A stretch of DNA of 64,000 bases from Aquanectria penicillioides (Eukaryota; Ascomycota; Sordariomycetes; Hypocreales; Nectriaceae): contig PYIU01000011.1 of assembly GCA_003415625.1 (NCBI GenBank), forward strand, positions 1,067,001 to 1,131,000, written 5' to 3'. The number at the start of each line of letters is the position of its first letter. Positions within the stretch are counted from its first letter, which is position 1. The notes under the pieces are model-generated. The model saw nothing but the letters and a program-made list of their open reading frames with translations. It searched no databases and was not told the DNA's origin. Made by a program: the position numbers and the translations under genes. This document shows, piece after piece, positions 11,940-22,900 of the stretch.

Positions 11940-12884
11940 TTAATCCTTCTTCACCATTAATAGGACTCCTGACAGACTACCCTCGACCACTTCACTGCCC
12001 TCTCTCACCCCCGCCTCACGCAAAAGACGTTCAATCTGCCGCCTCATGAGCTTGACAACGTCGGCCTCAGTGCCAACATCACCCACATGGGCCTCACGCC
12101 ACCGCTGAACAGGGCTCGAGGTGCTTAGTGCTTTTTCCATCATGTCTAGGTCCATGGTGAGCCCGCCACTTGTAAAGAATTCATCGCTATCCTCAGGACC
12201 CCATTCCTTCCTGAAGAAGGACTGCTTATTAAATGCATTAATGGCTGGCGTGGTAGTCCAGGGAAGCAGTAACTCCTTGTAAAGACCCCGCGTGAGCAGG
12301 TTTCCGGGCTCAAAGAAAGGTTCAAGATGGCGCTCCTCAAGTTCATCGAGGGCAGTCTGTATGGCGACTGAATTGGGCATACGCGGATGCACATGTATGG
12401 AACCAGCTGTCCATATGGCGACTGTGCCACCAGGCTTGAGAATACGAGCGGCCTGGAGCCAGAAGCGTGCCATGTCGAACCAATGCGCCGCCGTGGAGGC
12501 TGTAATTAGGTCAATGCTGGAGTCTTCGATGGGGGGTAAGAGATGCCATCCTAAATCCTCAGCCGTGGAGACCTCAAAACGAATCTGAGCAGATGCAGAG
12601 GAGGCATCACCTAGGGCGCGAGCAGTGTTGATCATGCCCTCAGAAGGGTCGAGGCCGATGGCATGGGTGAAGTGCGGTGCTAGCGCGCGGGCGGTGGTGC
12701 CTGGGCCGCACCCGACATCAACGAGACTGTTGCACTGGCCCCTAGTGGAAACATGATGATCTATGATGGTCTTGTACAGGTTGGGGTGATAGTTGGGGCG
12801 ATTCTGAGCGTAGCGGGTACCCTGCTCAGTGGAGTAGGACGTGAAGGTCCTTTCAGATGAGACATACGTTGGAGTAGGTGCCAT
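11940..12884 (-). CDS. class I SAM-dependent methyltransferase (Tmt1-like, type 11 fold)
   Basis: A single-exon frame of 314 codons, intact to its stop. It would transfer a methyl group from S-adenosylmethionine to a small molecule. The layout resembles fungal trans-aconitate methyltransferase-like proteins, but the substrate cannot be read from sequence. Visible motifs: SAM-binding motif I LVDVGCGPG (residues 54-62), the acidic motif GLDPSEGM (77-84), ITASTAAHWFD (127-137) and LKPGGTVAIW (149-158). I prefer the ATG at 12,884 because its context (caccATGg) is strong. An in-frame ATG at 12,932 would add 16 residues from a CAT/CAC-repetitive stretch that looks like 5' leader. No signal peptide or membrane segment is seen, so it is probably cytosolic. 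Codon use is GC-normal with no RIP stops. It is divergently oriented from the NRPS-like relic 2 kb away. Confidence 0.88.
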   Translation of the reverse strand: MAPTPTYVSSERTFTSYSTEQGTRYAQNRPNYHPNLYKTIIDHHVSTRGQCNSLVDVGCGPGTTARALAPHFTHAIGLDPSEGMINTARALGDASSASAQIRFEVSTAEDLGWHLLPPIEDSSIDLITASTAAHWFDMARFWLQAARILKPGGTVAIWTAGSIHVHPRMPNSVAIQTALDELEERHLEPFFEPGNLLTRGLYKELLLPWTTTPAINAFNKQSFFRKEWGPEDSDEFFTSGGLTMDLDMMEKALSTSSPVQRWREAHVGDVGTEADVVKLMRRQIERLLREAGVREGSEVVEGSLSGVLLMVKKD

Positions 12885-13060
12885 GGTGATGATGGTGATG
12901 GTGATGGATGCTGTTGTTGTGTTGTGTGTCAAGTCAAAAATGGGCAGTTTGAGCGACGAGGGGATACAAAATTTCTGCCAAGTGTAAATTGTAAGCTTCC
13001 TCTTGGTATTTAGAAGAGGTCTACGTGAGCTGCCTGTTTATATAGGTAGGTATCTGACAA

Positions 13061-13127
13061 CTCGTTTCCAAAACGAAGGTGGAGATCAGGCAGACATAAC
13101 TCGTTCTCCAAATCTGGAAAACGAAGT
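13061..13127. promoter_or_regulatory. two inverted-repeat motifs upstream of the methyltransferase
   Basis: ctcgtttccaaaacgaag (13,061-13,078) is a near-palindrome of CTCGTTT and AAACGAAG arms. About 20 bp on, 13,099-13,127 repeats the pattern with wider spacing: actcgttctcca, a 4-nt gap, then tggaaaacgaagt. They lie 177-243 bp upstream of the chosen start codon. Paired dyads with the same half-site suggest binding by a dimeric regulator. No known factor is assigned. Confidence 0.4.
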
Positions 13128-14220
13128 TAAATCACGGGCCTACATTTCTCCTTGGCTGAGATGCATCTGCATCTTCCCGGGAGTTGCTACGGTTCGGCCT
13201 CAAGCCTGGGGAATCTTTAGATTGCATCTTCACACGGCGGGTAAGATTACTTGGTAGATGGCGTCGTTACCAGCCTCTACGTCGCCCAAGAGCAGCTCAG
13301 GGCAAGCGTCCATCGTCGAATGTCCATGCTCCCAAACGGCACCAGCCGTAGGGTTGCATGTATCTAATGAATCTACATTCGGGAAGATCGAGTTCCTCCA
13401 AGCCCCCCGTTTGAGTCCCCGTGCGACCCCAATATCAATCTGCGTCAATGTGAGCTCTCTCTCATTTCTTCAAAATCGTCTTCTACTTTACACTATCTCA
13501 TTCCTACGCCTGGTTAACTATTCCAGGTAGCTAGTTATACCCGCAAAAAGTACACCACTGTAGCCCATCTTAATCTTAGGGTTTACGCTAAAAAATCCCG
13601 TGCGGCGAAACGTTAGATTGGCCATTTTCAATCGGCCATTGGGTGAGCTTATTCAAAAATACATATATACATATCTTTCTTACTCCTTCTTGAAGCTGAT
13701 GGAAATACCAGCTTGTTGCAGGCAGCCCCCAAAGGGAAAATAGCGCTGCAGGTAGAGGGCCCCTGCAAAGCTCCCTGGAGACGAAAATCAAACCCTTTCC
13801 TTATAAACCTCTATATACAAAGAAAGAAATTCTATAACACCTAAAGTCGCGAAACTAGAAGCCGTAACACCAAGCCGCAAGACCTGAAGCTGCGAGACTA
13901 GGACTTGAATACTAGAGGGAGCGTAAGATAATCAAAGTGGGCAGGGGGGAGGGGGGTTATAGTAGGTATCAAGAACCCTAATCCTAATTTTGACACCCCC
14001 TGGCTGTACGCTTTGCCTATTCCTAGGGAGACGCCAAAGATGTCGACAATAGGGTCTTGTTATATCTTCGAGCTGTGCCTGTGTTCGTGTCAGAAGGGGG
14101 CGCCTTCAACTTCAGGACAAACCATCACCCCAAGCTCAAAATTGAAACAACTCTCACGATGCAAAGAGAAGACGCAGAAAATTTATGGGGCCACTTGAAA
14201 AAACCTGGCAAAAATACTTC

Positions 14221-14256
14221 TTGTCTTCATTATGGCCAGTGCCGTAATGAAGACAA
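14221..14256. repeat. near-perfect 36-nt inverted repeat (16-nt arms, 4-nt loop)
   Basis: The left arm ttgtcttcattatggc (14,221-14,236) and right arm gccgtaatgaagacaa (14,241-14,256) are complementary except at one position, with the loop cagt between. It is in GC-normal single-copy-looking DNA. It is not followed by a T-run and has no obvious coding context. Confidence 0.75.
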
Positions 14257-14889
14257 CCTTCTTTCTCGATTGTCAATTAGACTCCGCAAGTAGCAACCGT
14301 GAGAAAAGACAACGCTCTTTGTGTCTGGATCGCATAGCAAAGATATTTTAATTTTAGTATGAGTCAGAAAAGTCTAAAAGACAAAATGGAGCGTGTTCAC
14401 TTATCAGAGAACGTCTAACATTACATTTCACCAACGCATGGCATTAAATACGTCGGGGTTCCCTCTCTTGTTTCAACATAGCAATGAAAACCCTCTTTCT
14501 AGAGGAAAGGAAAGTTTCTCATTTCAGATTGAGCAGCGGTGGGTTTTCCGGTTCATGTAATTGTCGGAAATGTAGAAGCGGTCAATCCTTTAGGTGGCTG
14601 GGGTGTGAATGCCCACAACCTGTGTATAGCTTAGGAGGCTCGCTTCCCCCTTGCAGCGTGAAGGAACCTTGCTGAATAATACGACTCATACGCCTTTTCA
14701 ATATCAATTAGATAATAAAGGATAAGACGAGGTCACGGGCCCTTATGTTAGGCTCATTATATCTGGCACCGAGACGAACTTCAATAAAGCAGAATCTGGT
14801 TGCGAAATTCATTGTTATACGAGTAAAAAGAAAACCGTAGGAATCACTTCATCATTTACTTGTTTTGAGTTGTTTTCTGCTTCTATTGG

Positions 14890-17045
14890 TACACTTGATG
14901 CTTGCTCTATGCTATCTCCTATGAGATCTAAGAACAGTGAGCTTTACAGGCCCTTCTGCTACTGATACATTCCGATTGCCACAGGCAGGTCGTGCCTCCA
15001 TTCATAAACCACTATGCATCCGATGGGGAAGCCCAGAACATTACTGTCATTATTCACTCTTTGGGGCCCACCTGCAGTCAAAACCTGTCTATCGAACCTA
15101 CGAGACTCAGCTCACAATCTTCTTACGACCATGGAGCTGCGATTGCTGTTGACATCACTCCTGTTTCATAGCTACGTATCCCACGAGGTTGCTGATCAAT
15201 TTACCTAAAGAAACCTAGTTACGTTTGCAATTGCTTACAACCCATTGATCAAATAATCTCTATTAGTAATGATCGAAACCATCAAGCCAGGCTATTTTTA
15301 TTGTGTTCCCTTCGTTCTTAACCTACTTGCGAAATCTGAAGAGGGCATGTATACGTTAGCCAACGCTAGACGGGTGCTTTGTGATGGGAGTGGTTGCTCG
15401 GACGATCTCGGTCATTAACTTGGAGGAAAGGGGTTGTATGCAGTTAGCAACCATGGAGCATGAGTGATTTTGTCTCTCTATTCTCATCAGCGAGTACCCT
15501 CCGAACCGAGAACAGAGACGGGCAAACCAATGGACTCCACTAAACCTCACGAAGCTAAAAGACTGGAACTACTTGCGACCACACCGTAAGGCCGAACCGC
15601 TTTTCTTCATGGATCAAATTTTCCAGGGCTCTAGTGCATTTACTTTGTACTGTCCACCTTATTAGAGCACCACGAATCCCAATGACCCCTCTGTGTTGTT
15701 CCGTAAGCGTCACGTCTTTACTCCTCACCCTACCAGACCGGAATTGTGCAAGAATGCATGTCGCCTTGATGCTCGCTTCACTCTTATCAATGGAGAGAAT
15801 ATTCTACTGCCCCCTATAATGAGAAGAACCCAGCGGGATGGAGTTGTCAAGGAAGCCATTGTACTTGGTGATGCAAGATCGTATCCAAGGGCTTTAAGCA
15901 TCAAGGCAGATCGGGCAGTCAACATGCCAGATGATCGACATGTTCTGGACGTGAGTTAGCTTGCTATTCTAGAAGCCAAGCACCGTCCGGGGGGCATTTT
16001 CTCGTATCCTAGGGGAACTGATCATCAGCCAAGGACCTCGGCCAGTTCATGCATTGCATAGCAGCCGCCTATGGGGGGTTTTGAGAGCCTTGGAGTGACG
16101 GAAGAGCTATGTCTTCAGATGATAATCAACTTGAAGCATGTCTTGTCCACTAGGTCAAAATATAGCGCGGTGTTGATCTGCTATTTGTCAAGTCAAAGTT
16201 GAATTTTTTGGTACCAGTGTTGACTGCTAACAATACAAATGTGGAGTGTAATCAAATAGATATTGATTTAGGCGGGAGACAATCACACCTCGGAGCAAAA
16301 CATCCTGTACGAAATGGGGGTGCCAGAATACTTTGGAGGGATCAAAATCTAGAATGGATGATGAAAGGAATGATAAGCTAGAAGAGATGATAAACATCAT
16401 AATCGAATATTTTTCATTTGTGCCTCATGCTGCTAGTGCTTCCGACTCCTGACAATAAGCTTGCGGTGCATCTAGCTCGCTCAGATAATCTGACTGGCTT
16501 CATCTTGATATTACTGGGGCTCTAGGATTGCATTTAGTCGCACAGTTGGTCGCCATGCTGAGTGTTATGGTGGGTTTGGGCCCTAGCGAGCGTCCAGTTA
16601 TGCCCACGCCTCCGAGAGGCTCCAAAATTCTCTTCGAAGCTGTGGCATTCTCTTATCACTAGAGCGAGAATCTGATATTATATTACGATCTTTATGATTC
16701 AAGTTGGCCAGACCTTGGCTTGAAATCTTCATCAATTTCTGAACTCAAAATCAAGTTGACAAGGGCAACCTATTGTGTTTGAGCTATCAACCTCAACGTT
16801 CCTGTGCAAGCGTTTGAAGATCAACAGACCAACCCTTCCACAACCTCATACATCTATTACTATGTATTCAAACATCTAAACCTGCAAACTTTTCTTCTTC
16901 TGCCCTTCTGTATCTTCAGACAGGAAGTCTTCTGTGGCCAGTATTGTGTGGGGATCTCGGGCTTCGTCGCCTGAAACACTGGTGACGCGCACTCCAAGTG
17001 TGTTGACGAGTATTTTACACACAACTTCCTAAAGAATTCGGTACC
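14890..17045 (+). pseudogene. NRPS-like adenylation-carrier-reductase gene, broken by frameshifts and stops
   Basis: Fungal NRPS-like (adenylate-forming reductase) proteins activate an acid as the acyl-AMP, load it on a carrier domain and release it reductively. Pieces of all three parts appear in order on the plus strand. Adenylation: from about 14,912; 15,269-15,415 (TIKPGYFYCVPFVLNLLAK, then LANARRVLCDGSGCSDDLG); ETG at 15,515-15,523; DWNYLRPH from 15,561; FTPHPTRPEL and CRLDARFTLINGEN at 15,717-15,795; VKEAIVLGDARSYP to about 15,890. Carrier-linker: near 16,253-16,300, with its phosphopantetheine serine motif not readable. Reductase: ITGALGLHLVAQLV from 16,510, PDLGL at about 16,707, an HCAW-like site ending in a stop at 16,780-16,782, and a GDAHSKCVDEY segment near 16,981. 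At least three frames are needed, with a 1-nt shift in the A-run at 15,557-15,560. Several stops sit where Trp or Gln is expected, as RIP would produce. Clearly non-functional. Confidence 0.85.
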
Positions 17046-17427
17046 TATAGTAGATTGGTCTAAACTGGACCGTTGATTGATTGGTGCTACTAAAGCTCAT
17101 GAATGATATCCCAAAGAGCGGATATCTCTAATAATACAACCTGACATGACTCTATAGTCTAGACAGTCCACTACCAACCTAAAATAAGATGCAAGACAAT
17201 TCAGAGACAAATTTCGCAACTAACGTAGTGTTTCAGGGTTGGATAACATGGGTAATATGTGAAATAGAAGGATAGCCATGAATCGATTTACGCGGCAGAA
17301 ATGGTGGGGAAGCTTGGATCGTTCTTTGTACGAGGAAATGTAGTGCAGATATAATGAAAGCAAAATGAAAGTGACACCGCTTAGTGGAGTAGTACGATCA
17401 TAACTGCTCCTATCGCCGCCACTTAGT

Positions 17428-17546
17428 ACGTACGACCATACCCACTAGAGAACTCGGGATCCCGTCCGCTCTCCCATAGATAAGCTTGTGAGGGGCAGAT
17501 TAGTAGTTGGGTCGGTGACGACCAGCGAATCCCTGCTGTTGTATGT
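17428..17546 (+). rRNA. 5S rRNA gene
   Basis: 119 nt with the full fungal 5S layout. The 5' end acgtacgacc pairs with the 3' end tgtatgt (helix I). The 5' core holds cataccca, then gatcccgtccgctctccc, box A-like gataagc, and the pol III box C region tagtagttgggtcggtgac, followed by gaccagcgaatccctgctg. It is a single dispersed unit rather than part of an rDNA array, as is common in Pezizomycotina. Compared with my recollection of related fungal 5S genes, helix II carries changes on both arms (actag opposite cttgt), which leaves one T-T mismatch, so it may be a variant or ageing copy. A T-rich terminator follows. It would be transcribed by RNA polymerase III from internal elements. Confidence 0.92.
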
Positions 17547-17564
17547 CACAGTCATTGAGTAATT

Positions 17565-17576
17565 GTTTTGTTTTTT
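17565..17576 (+). terminator. pol III T-run downstream of 5S rRNA
   Basis: T4 at 17,565-17,568 and T6 at 17,571-17,576, beginning about 19 nt after the mature 3' end. This suits RNA polymerase III termination. Confidence 0.6.
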
Positions 17577-18060
17577 GATGGCTATGTTACATCTTCACTT
17601 TTTGCTTGGCACCCATCCAGCCCTATCGTGAAGTCCCGTCCCAAACCTCCAATGTATGTATGTATGTAGTAAGGAGTGGTGAGAACTAGCCAGGCCTGGA
17701 TTCGGGCTTTGGGGTCGAGCCCCATAGATTATTGGTGATTGGTTTCAAAACGTGGAATACTACTTGCTGATGAGTTCGAATGGCAATATTTAGCATCAAT
17801 GGTTGAAATGCCAGTGGGGCTGTTGCCTAGCTGTGTCAGCATCCTGCCACAATTGCCATGATGTTCTAGTCCCGTCACTATTTACATAGCAACTGAACGA
17901 CGATTAAGGGGTGCTGGGATTTATGGGGGTGTTGGTAGGTAGTGCGAATATCACCGCGGAAAACATAGGTATTTGTTGAGGCTATGAGAGTATAGTATAT
18001 GCCGTTCTGTCGCGAGATACGGGACTAACGAGGATATCGTTGAAGGCCGTATCCATTACA
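17577..18060. other. GC-normal DNA, no gene seen, up to the island edge
   Basis: Has a short (TGTA)n run near 17,653-17,666 and no readable coding region on either strand. Base composition falls abruptly into AT-rich repeat at about 18,060-18,130. Confidence 0.5.
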
Positions 18061-18570
18061 TATAGCTATTATACAGCCAGCTTAGAGCTCTATCTTTTGA
18101 CCTAAGCATTAGATCCATTTTAGGTAAGCTTAATAGGGCATATAACTTAATTAAAGTAAGCTTAATATAAATAAAAAGAAGCTTTAAAATAATATTCCTT
18201 TTATAGAAAATAAAGCTTTTAATAGACCTTAATATATATATATTTACTATATAATTATATATAATAGTTATAAGCTTAAATAAATAATACTTTATAACTT
18301 TTACTATAAAATTATTATTTTTATTATTATTTTTATTATTATTATTATTATTATTATATTTTTATTATTATTATTAAAAAAAAAATTTTAATAATTTAAT
18401 TTATTTTATATAATTAATTTAAATTTAATTAATTAATTTATATATAAAATAAATATAAATTATAATTAATTAATATTTATATTTATAAAGATTAAATTTT
18501 ATATTAAAAAATAATAAATATTATAAATTATAGTTTTTAAAAATTATATTTAAAATTTATTTAATTTATT
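18061..18570. other. AT-rich decayed DNA, no gene seen
   Basis: Extremely AT-rich, with TTA/ATT runs at about 18,310-18,370 and A/T homopolymers. No known element could be matched. Confidence 0.55.
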
Positions 18571-19090
18571 AATATTCTTTAAATCTATAAAGTAAATAAT
18601 ACTTTTATACTATATAAATAAAAGAAAAAACTATATTAATAAAATAAAAACCTTTATTTAATATAATATTAGACTTAATATAGATCCTTTATAAAAAAGC
18701 ATTAAATTAAAAGTTAATTTAATGCTATTATTAAAATATTTTATTTACTTAATTATAAGGTTAGTAAGTAAAGTAAAAGTAAGGCCTATAATAGGCCTAA
18801 ATTATCTATACTATAGGCTTATTGCAAAAAGTAAAGCACTAACTTAATACTAGCAGCTAGCAGCTAGCTAGCTACTAGCTATTTAAGTAATATTATTATT
18901 ATATTTTAATCTTTATAGGTATACTTACTTTCTTTTTTTTCTTTTTTTATATGCCTTTATAAAAGCTTTTTATTACCTTTAAGTATGCGCTTTATTAATA
19001 TATTATCTATATAGAATATTTAACTTATATAAATGCTAATTGCTATTTTTATTGCTATTTTATATTAATTATATAGCTAAAGATAATAAT

Positions 19091-19130
<40 letters not shown>

Positions 19131-19330
19131 GTAATAATAATAATAATAACTATAAGAATAATAATAACTATAATTATAACTATAATTATAATAGTTTATA
19201 TATACTATAGGCTTATTATAGCTTTTATATTAATGCTTATATAGATATTAAGATATTAAGCTAGCTGCATTAAGGCAAGGGGTGCTAAGCTATTCTTAGG
19301 GGCAGTATAGAATCTGCTTTATTCTATATA
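18571..19330 (-). mobile_element. LINE copy G, 3' end only, antisense (5'-truncated)
   Basis: Reverse complement of the LINE 3' region: the terminal segment (18,590-18,660), the paired GGCCT-type stretches, the tagctagctagctactagct stretch near 18,860-18,880, the (ATT)n equivalent at about 19,085-19,145, ending in cagtatagaatctgctttattc. Homology stops at 19,330, where the 74-bp module begins. RIP-decayed, but less than copy C in places. No flanking duplication was found. Confidence 0.75.
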
Positions 19331-19404
19331 CAGAAGGAGATATATAAATCGCTTACAGTAAGCTGCCTTCTTATTATACATTATAAAGGCTCTTTAAAGA
19401 ACTT
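19331..19404 (+). repeat. 74-bp palindromic module, copy 2
   Basis: Starts cagaaggagatatataaat, contains gcttacagtaagc and ends gctctttaaagaactt. It is a moderately RIP-altered version of the copies at 54,309 and 54,616. Confidence 0.75.
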
Positions 19405-19735
19405 AATTGAAATAAGTAAAATAATAATATATATAAAAGCTTTACTATTCTATACTATTATAGAGAAAAGAAATATAGTAGATAGATAAACAATTTAATA
19501 AAAACCTCTTTTTTTCCCTTTTTTACCTTAAGTAGCATTTACTGTCTTTAGTAGTAAAACTAAAGTATTTTAAATAAGTATTTTTAGATCTTTATATTAA
19601 ATGCCTTAAATATCTTTATTATTAAATTCTTCTCTATTTTTATATTATTTTTTATTATAATTAAATATTTTAATTATATTTTTTTAATCTATAATAAGCT
19701 AGGTTTTATTTATTATATATTAGCTTTTATTAATA
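19405..19735. other. AT-rich decayed DNA, no gene seen
   Basis: Stops in every frame; nothing recognisable. Confidence 0.5.
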
Positions 19736-19987
19736 TTAAATTAATCTTAATTAATAGTTAATTAAATCTTAATAAAAATAGATTTATTTATACTAAAAGT
19801 AAATTAATTTCTATTAATAATAAATTAACTTTAGCTTATAGTAAACTAATTTTTAATAGAAATAAATTAACTTTTAATAAAAATAGATTAAACTTCTATA
19901 AAAGTAAATTAAATCTTATTAATAGTAAATAGATTATTAATTAAAGTAAATTAAGCATTATTAATAATAGGCTAAAATTATAATTAT
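19736..19987 (+). repeat. 12-unit tandem array with exact 21-nt period
   Basis: The anchor rtaaattaa-like sequence recurs at 19,757, 19,778, 19,799, 19,820, 19,841, 19,862, 19,883, 19,904, 19,925, 19,946 and 19,967, with a first degenerate unit at 19,736. Spacing never changes although units differ in sequence. Read in one frame, most units are Val/Ile-Asn/Asp-stop-x-Leu-Leu/Ile-Lys/Glu/Ile. The third codon is usually TAA, which RIP makes from CAA, and is AGA in one unit. It therefore looks like a decayed heptad (7-codon) protein repeat, perhaps a coiled coil in a transposon protein. Confidence 0.8.
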
Positions 19988-22900
19988 TTAATAAAGACTT
20001 AAATATAAAGTATATTTAAATATTCTTTTTTATTAAAAGAGTTATTATAATTAATATTATTTAATATATTAATAAAATTAAATATATTAATACTATTTAA
20101 TATATTTTATATTATTTATATTATTTATATTATTTATTATTATTTCTATATAATAAGTATTTCCTTAAGCTTTAAGCTAATTCTATTAATAAAAATTAAA
20201 TATTATAAGGGCATTATAGTAATATAATTTATATAGATATAATAGATTATCTTTTATTTAATTAAATTTATTAATAGTAAGGTTTAAAGGGTATATCTTT
20301 ATTTTATTAAAGATATAAATAATTTTAATATTAATATTAATAATAGCAATATTACTATATTATATTTAAGGGTTATTAATATATTAATAGTATAAAGAGT
20401 AATAAAGTACTTTATATAATTTATAGTAGCTTTTATAAAGATAGAAGGTCTCCTTTTTATTAATAATATATACTATTATTATAAAGTTAAATAGGCTATT
20501 ATAATAAATAATTATATTTAATTATTTAAAACTATAATTAAAATAAAATCTTTTAAAAGTAAAGGCAGTTTTTTTATTAAGAAGTGATCTAAAAGCTCTA
20601 TAATTAAGCTAATGCAATAAAAGCCTATATTTAATTTAAATAGTAAAGTTAGGGTTTAAAGTATTTAAGAATAGTATATAAAATAAGTATTAATATCTAT
20701 AGAAATAAAGATAAAGACTTAAAAGGTATAGATACCTTTATATAATAGTTTTAATGCTTTAGTAGGCATTATATAATTAAAGAGATTAATAAAACTATAG
20801 TATTAAAGTTTTTTATTTAAAAAGCCTTAAAAAAAGGACTTTTTAAAAAGTATAATTATTAAATTAATAATAATATTAATAAAGCTAATAATAGAGTTTT
20901 TAAAAAAAATAGCTTATTTAATTTTAATAAATATAATTTAATACTATTTATATAATATATTAGTTTTTTATAGTTTTAAGTTTTAAATTAAAAAAATATT
21001 ATTTATTAATAGTATTTATAATTTTAAATTAATAATATTAATATAATAAAATTTAAAATTTTATATTTATTTTTTAATTAAAAGTTTAATTCTTTTAATA
21101 AAGTATTTAATTATTTAACTTTTTATATAAATATAAAAGAATATAAAATACTATTTATTAAATATTAAGAATATTTTTATTTATTTAAATAAAGAGTTTT
21201 ATTAAATATTAAAAGGTTAATATTAAATATAAATATTAATAGTTTATTTTCTTTATTTTAAAGAAATTATATATATTTTTATATAAATTATATTAATTAA
21301 AGAATATATATTTAGCTAATAATAATATAGTTTATATTATTTATATATTATTAGTTTTAGGAAAGTTTAATTAATTCTTTAATATATATTAAATATAATA
21401 CTAAAAATAAATTATTTTTATATCCTTTTTATAATATTTAGGGCTTATAGATTTTAGTAATTATAATTTTATTTATATTTAAATATTTAAGAGATTCTTA
21501 AGAAAATAAAAAGAAAAAAGAGTTTTTTAGGAATAGTTAAAAGATTAATTAAAATAAAGATTAAGGTAAAAGTTAAGGTAAAGGTTAAAATAAAGGCTAA
21601 AAAAATAGTTTAGGCAATAGTTAGGGTAATAATTAAGAAATTAATTAAAGGGATTATTTAAGAGATAGTTATAATAATATTATATATATATATATAAGTA
21701 TAAATATATAAAAGTATATATATAAGTATAAATATATATAAATATTAAGGTTTTAAATAGTATATATAAATAAATATATTAATAGGTTTATTTAATAAAA
21801 AATAGATTAAAATTAAGCTATAATTTATAAATAGAATAATAGATATAAAAGGAAATAGATAAATAAACAATTAAATAGGCATTATAAGCTAAAAGGAATA
21901 AATCTATTTATTTTTTTATTTATAAGATTTTATTATATAGAGTTATAATAGTTATTAATTTATATTTTTAATTAGCATTAAGATAGTAACTATTTTTACC
22001 TTTATTATATATTTAAGTATAAAGTAAAGGTTTTAAATAAAATAGCAATAATATAATTATAATAAAGTATTATTACTTAAATATAAATTAAATTTAAATT
22101 AATAAAAGGTTCTTAATATATTTATATTAATAAAAGTATAATATTAATAATAAAGGTATATTTCTATAAATATAATTAAGGGTTAATAAAAAAATAAAAA
22201 GCCTAATTTAAGTAATTATTATATCTTAAAGTATATTTAATATTCATTATTTGTTTTTAGAATTATAAAATATATATTAGTAATTATTAAAAAAGTAAAT
22301 ATATAAAATATTATATAAAATTGCTTATAGATTTAATTATAATAAAGAATATAAAGTATATATAAACTATTATAATTAATATTTTTTTTTTATTTTAATA
22401 AAAATATTTAAGTAAATCTATATATATATATATAAATATAAGCAAATATATATAGATATATATAATAGCGCTAATATACTTATACACTTATAGTATATAA
22501 AGATATAATAATAGGTATTAGCAATAGGTTTAGTATAGTCTTAAAGTATAATAAAAAAGAAAGAGATATATATATAAAGAAAGAAAGAAAGATATATAAT
22601 ATCTATTTATTAAACTTATTATAGATTTTAATTCTTCTATTAATATAAAGAGCAGTAGATTTAATAAATTAACTTAAAGTATATAAAATTTCTTTAGGTT
22701 TATTTAAAACTATTATATATAATAAATATAAAAGGGATCTAATAGTAATTATTTATTTAAGATTAATAATTTATTTAATTATTTTAATTATATAATTTAA
22801 AAATATAAAGATAAAGTATTAAGTAGTTTTAATTAATAGATATTTTAGCTTAAGCTTAATTTATAAAGTATTATATTTAATTAATTAAATTAATAAATTT

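Larger units (their letters stand above)
12933..14889. other. GC-normal intergenic DNA between the methyltransferase and the NRPS-like relic
   Basis: Contains the methyltransferase 5' flank, two inverted-repeat motifs (13,061-13,127), short A-rich and G-rich patches (for example the G-runs at about 13,943-13,957) and a hairpin at 14,221-14,256. Several short open frames (60-90 codons) occur on both strands, but none shows a recognisable domain, coding bias or plausible splicing. The right part could hold the eroded N-terminal end of the NRPS-like gene, but I could not read it. Confidence 0.5.

Noticed and set aside
12146..12588. open frames of 94-98 codons overlapping the methyltransferase
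   Set aside because: Out-of-frame shadows of the 314-codon methyltransferase, with no domain of their own.
13003..13791. several 67-90-codon frames on both strands
   Set aside because: No domain, no coding bias and mutual overlap; one covers the promoter dyads. Likely chance.
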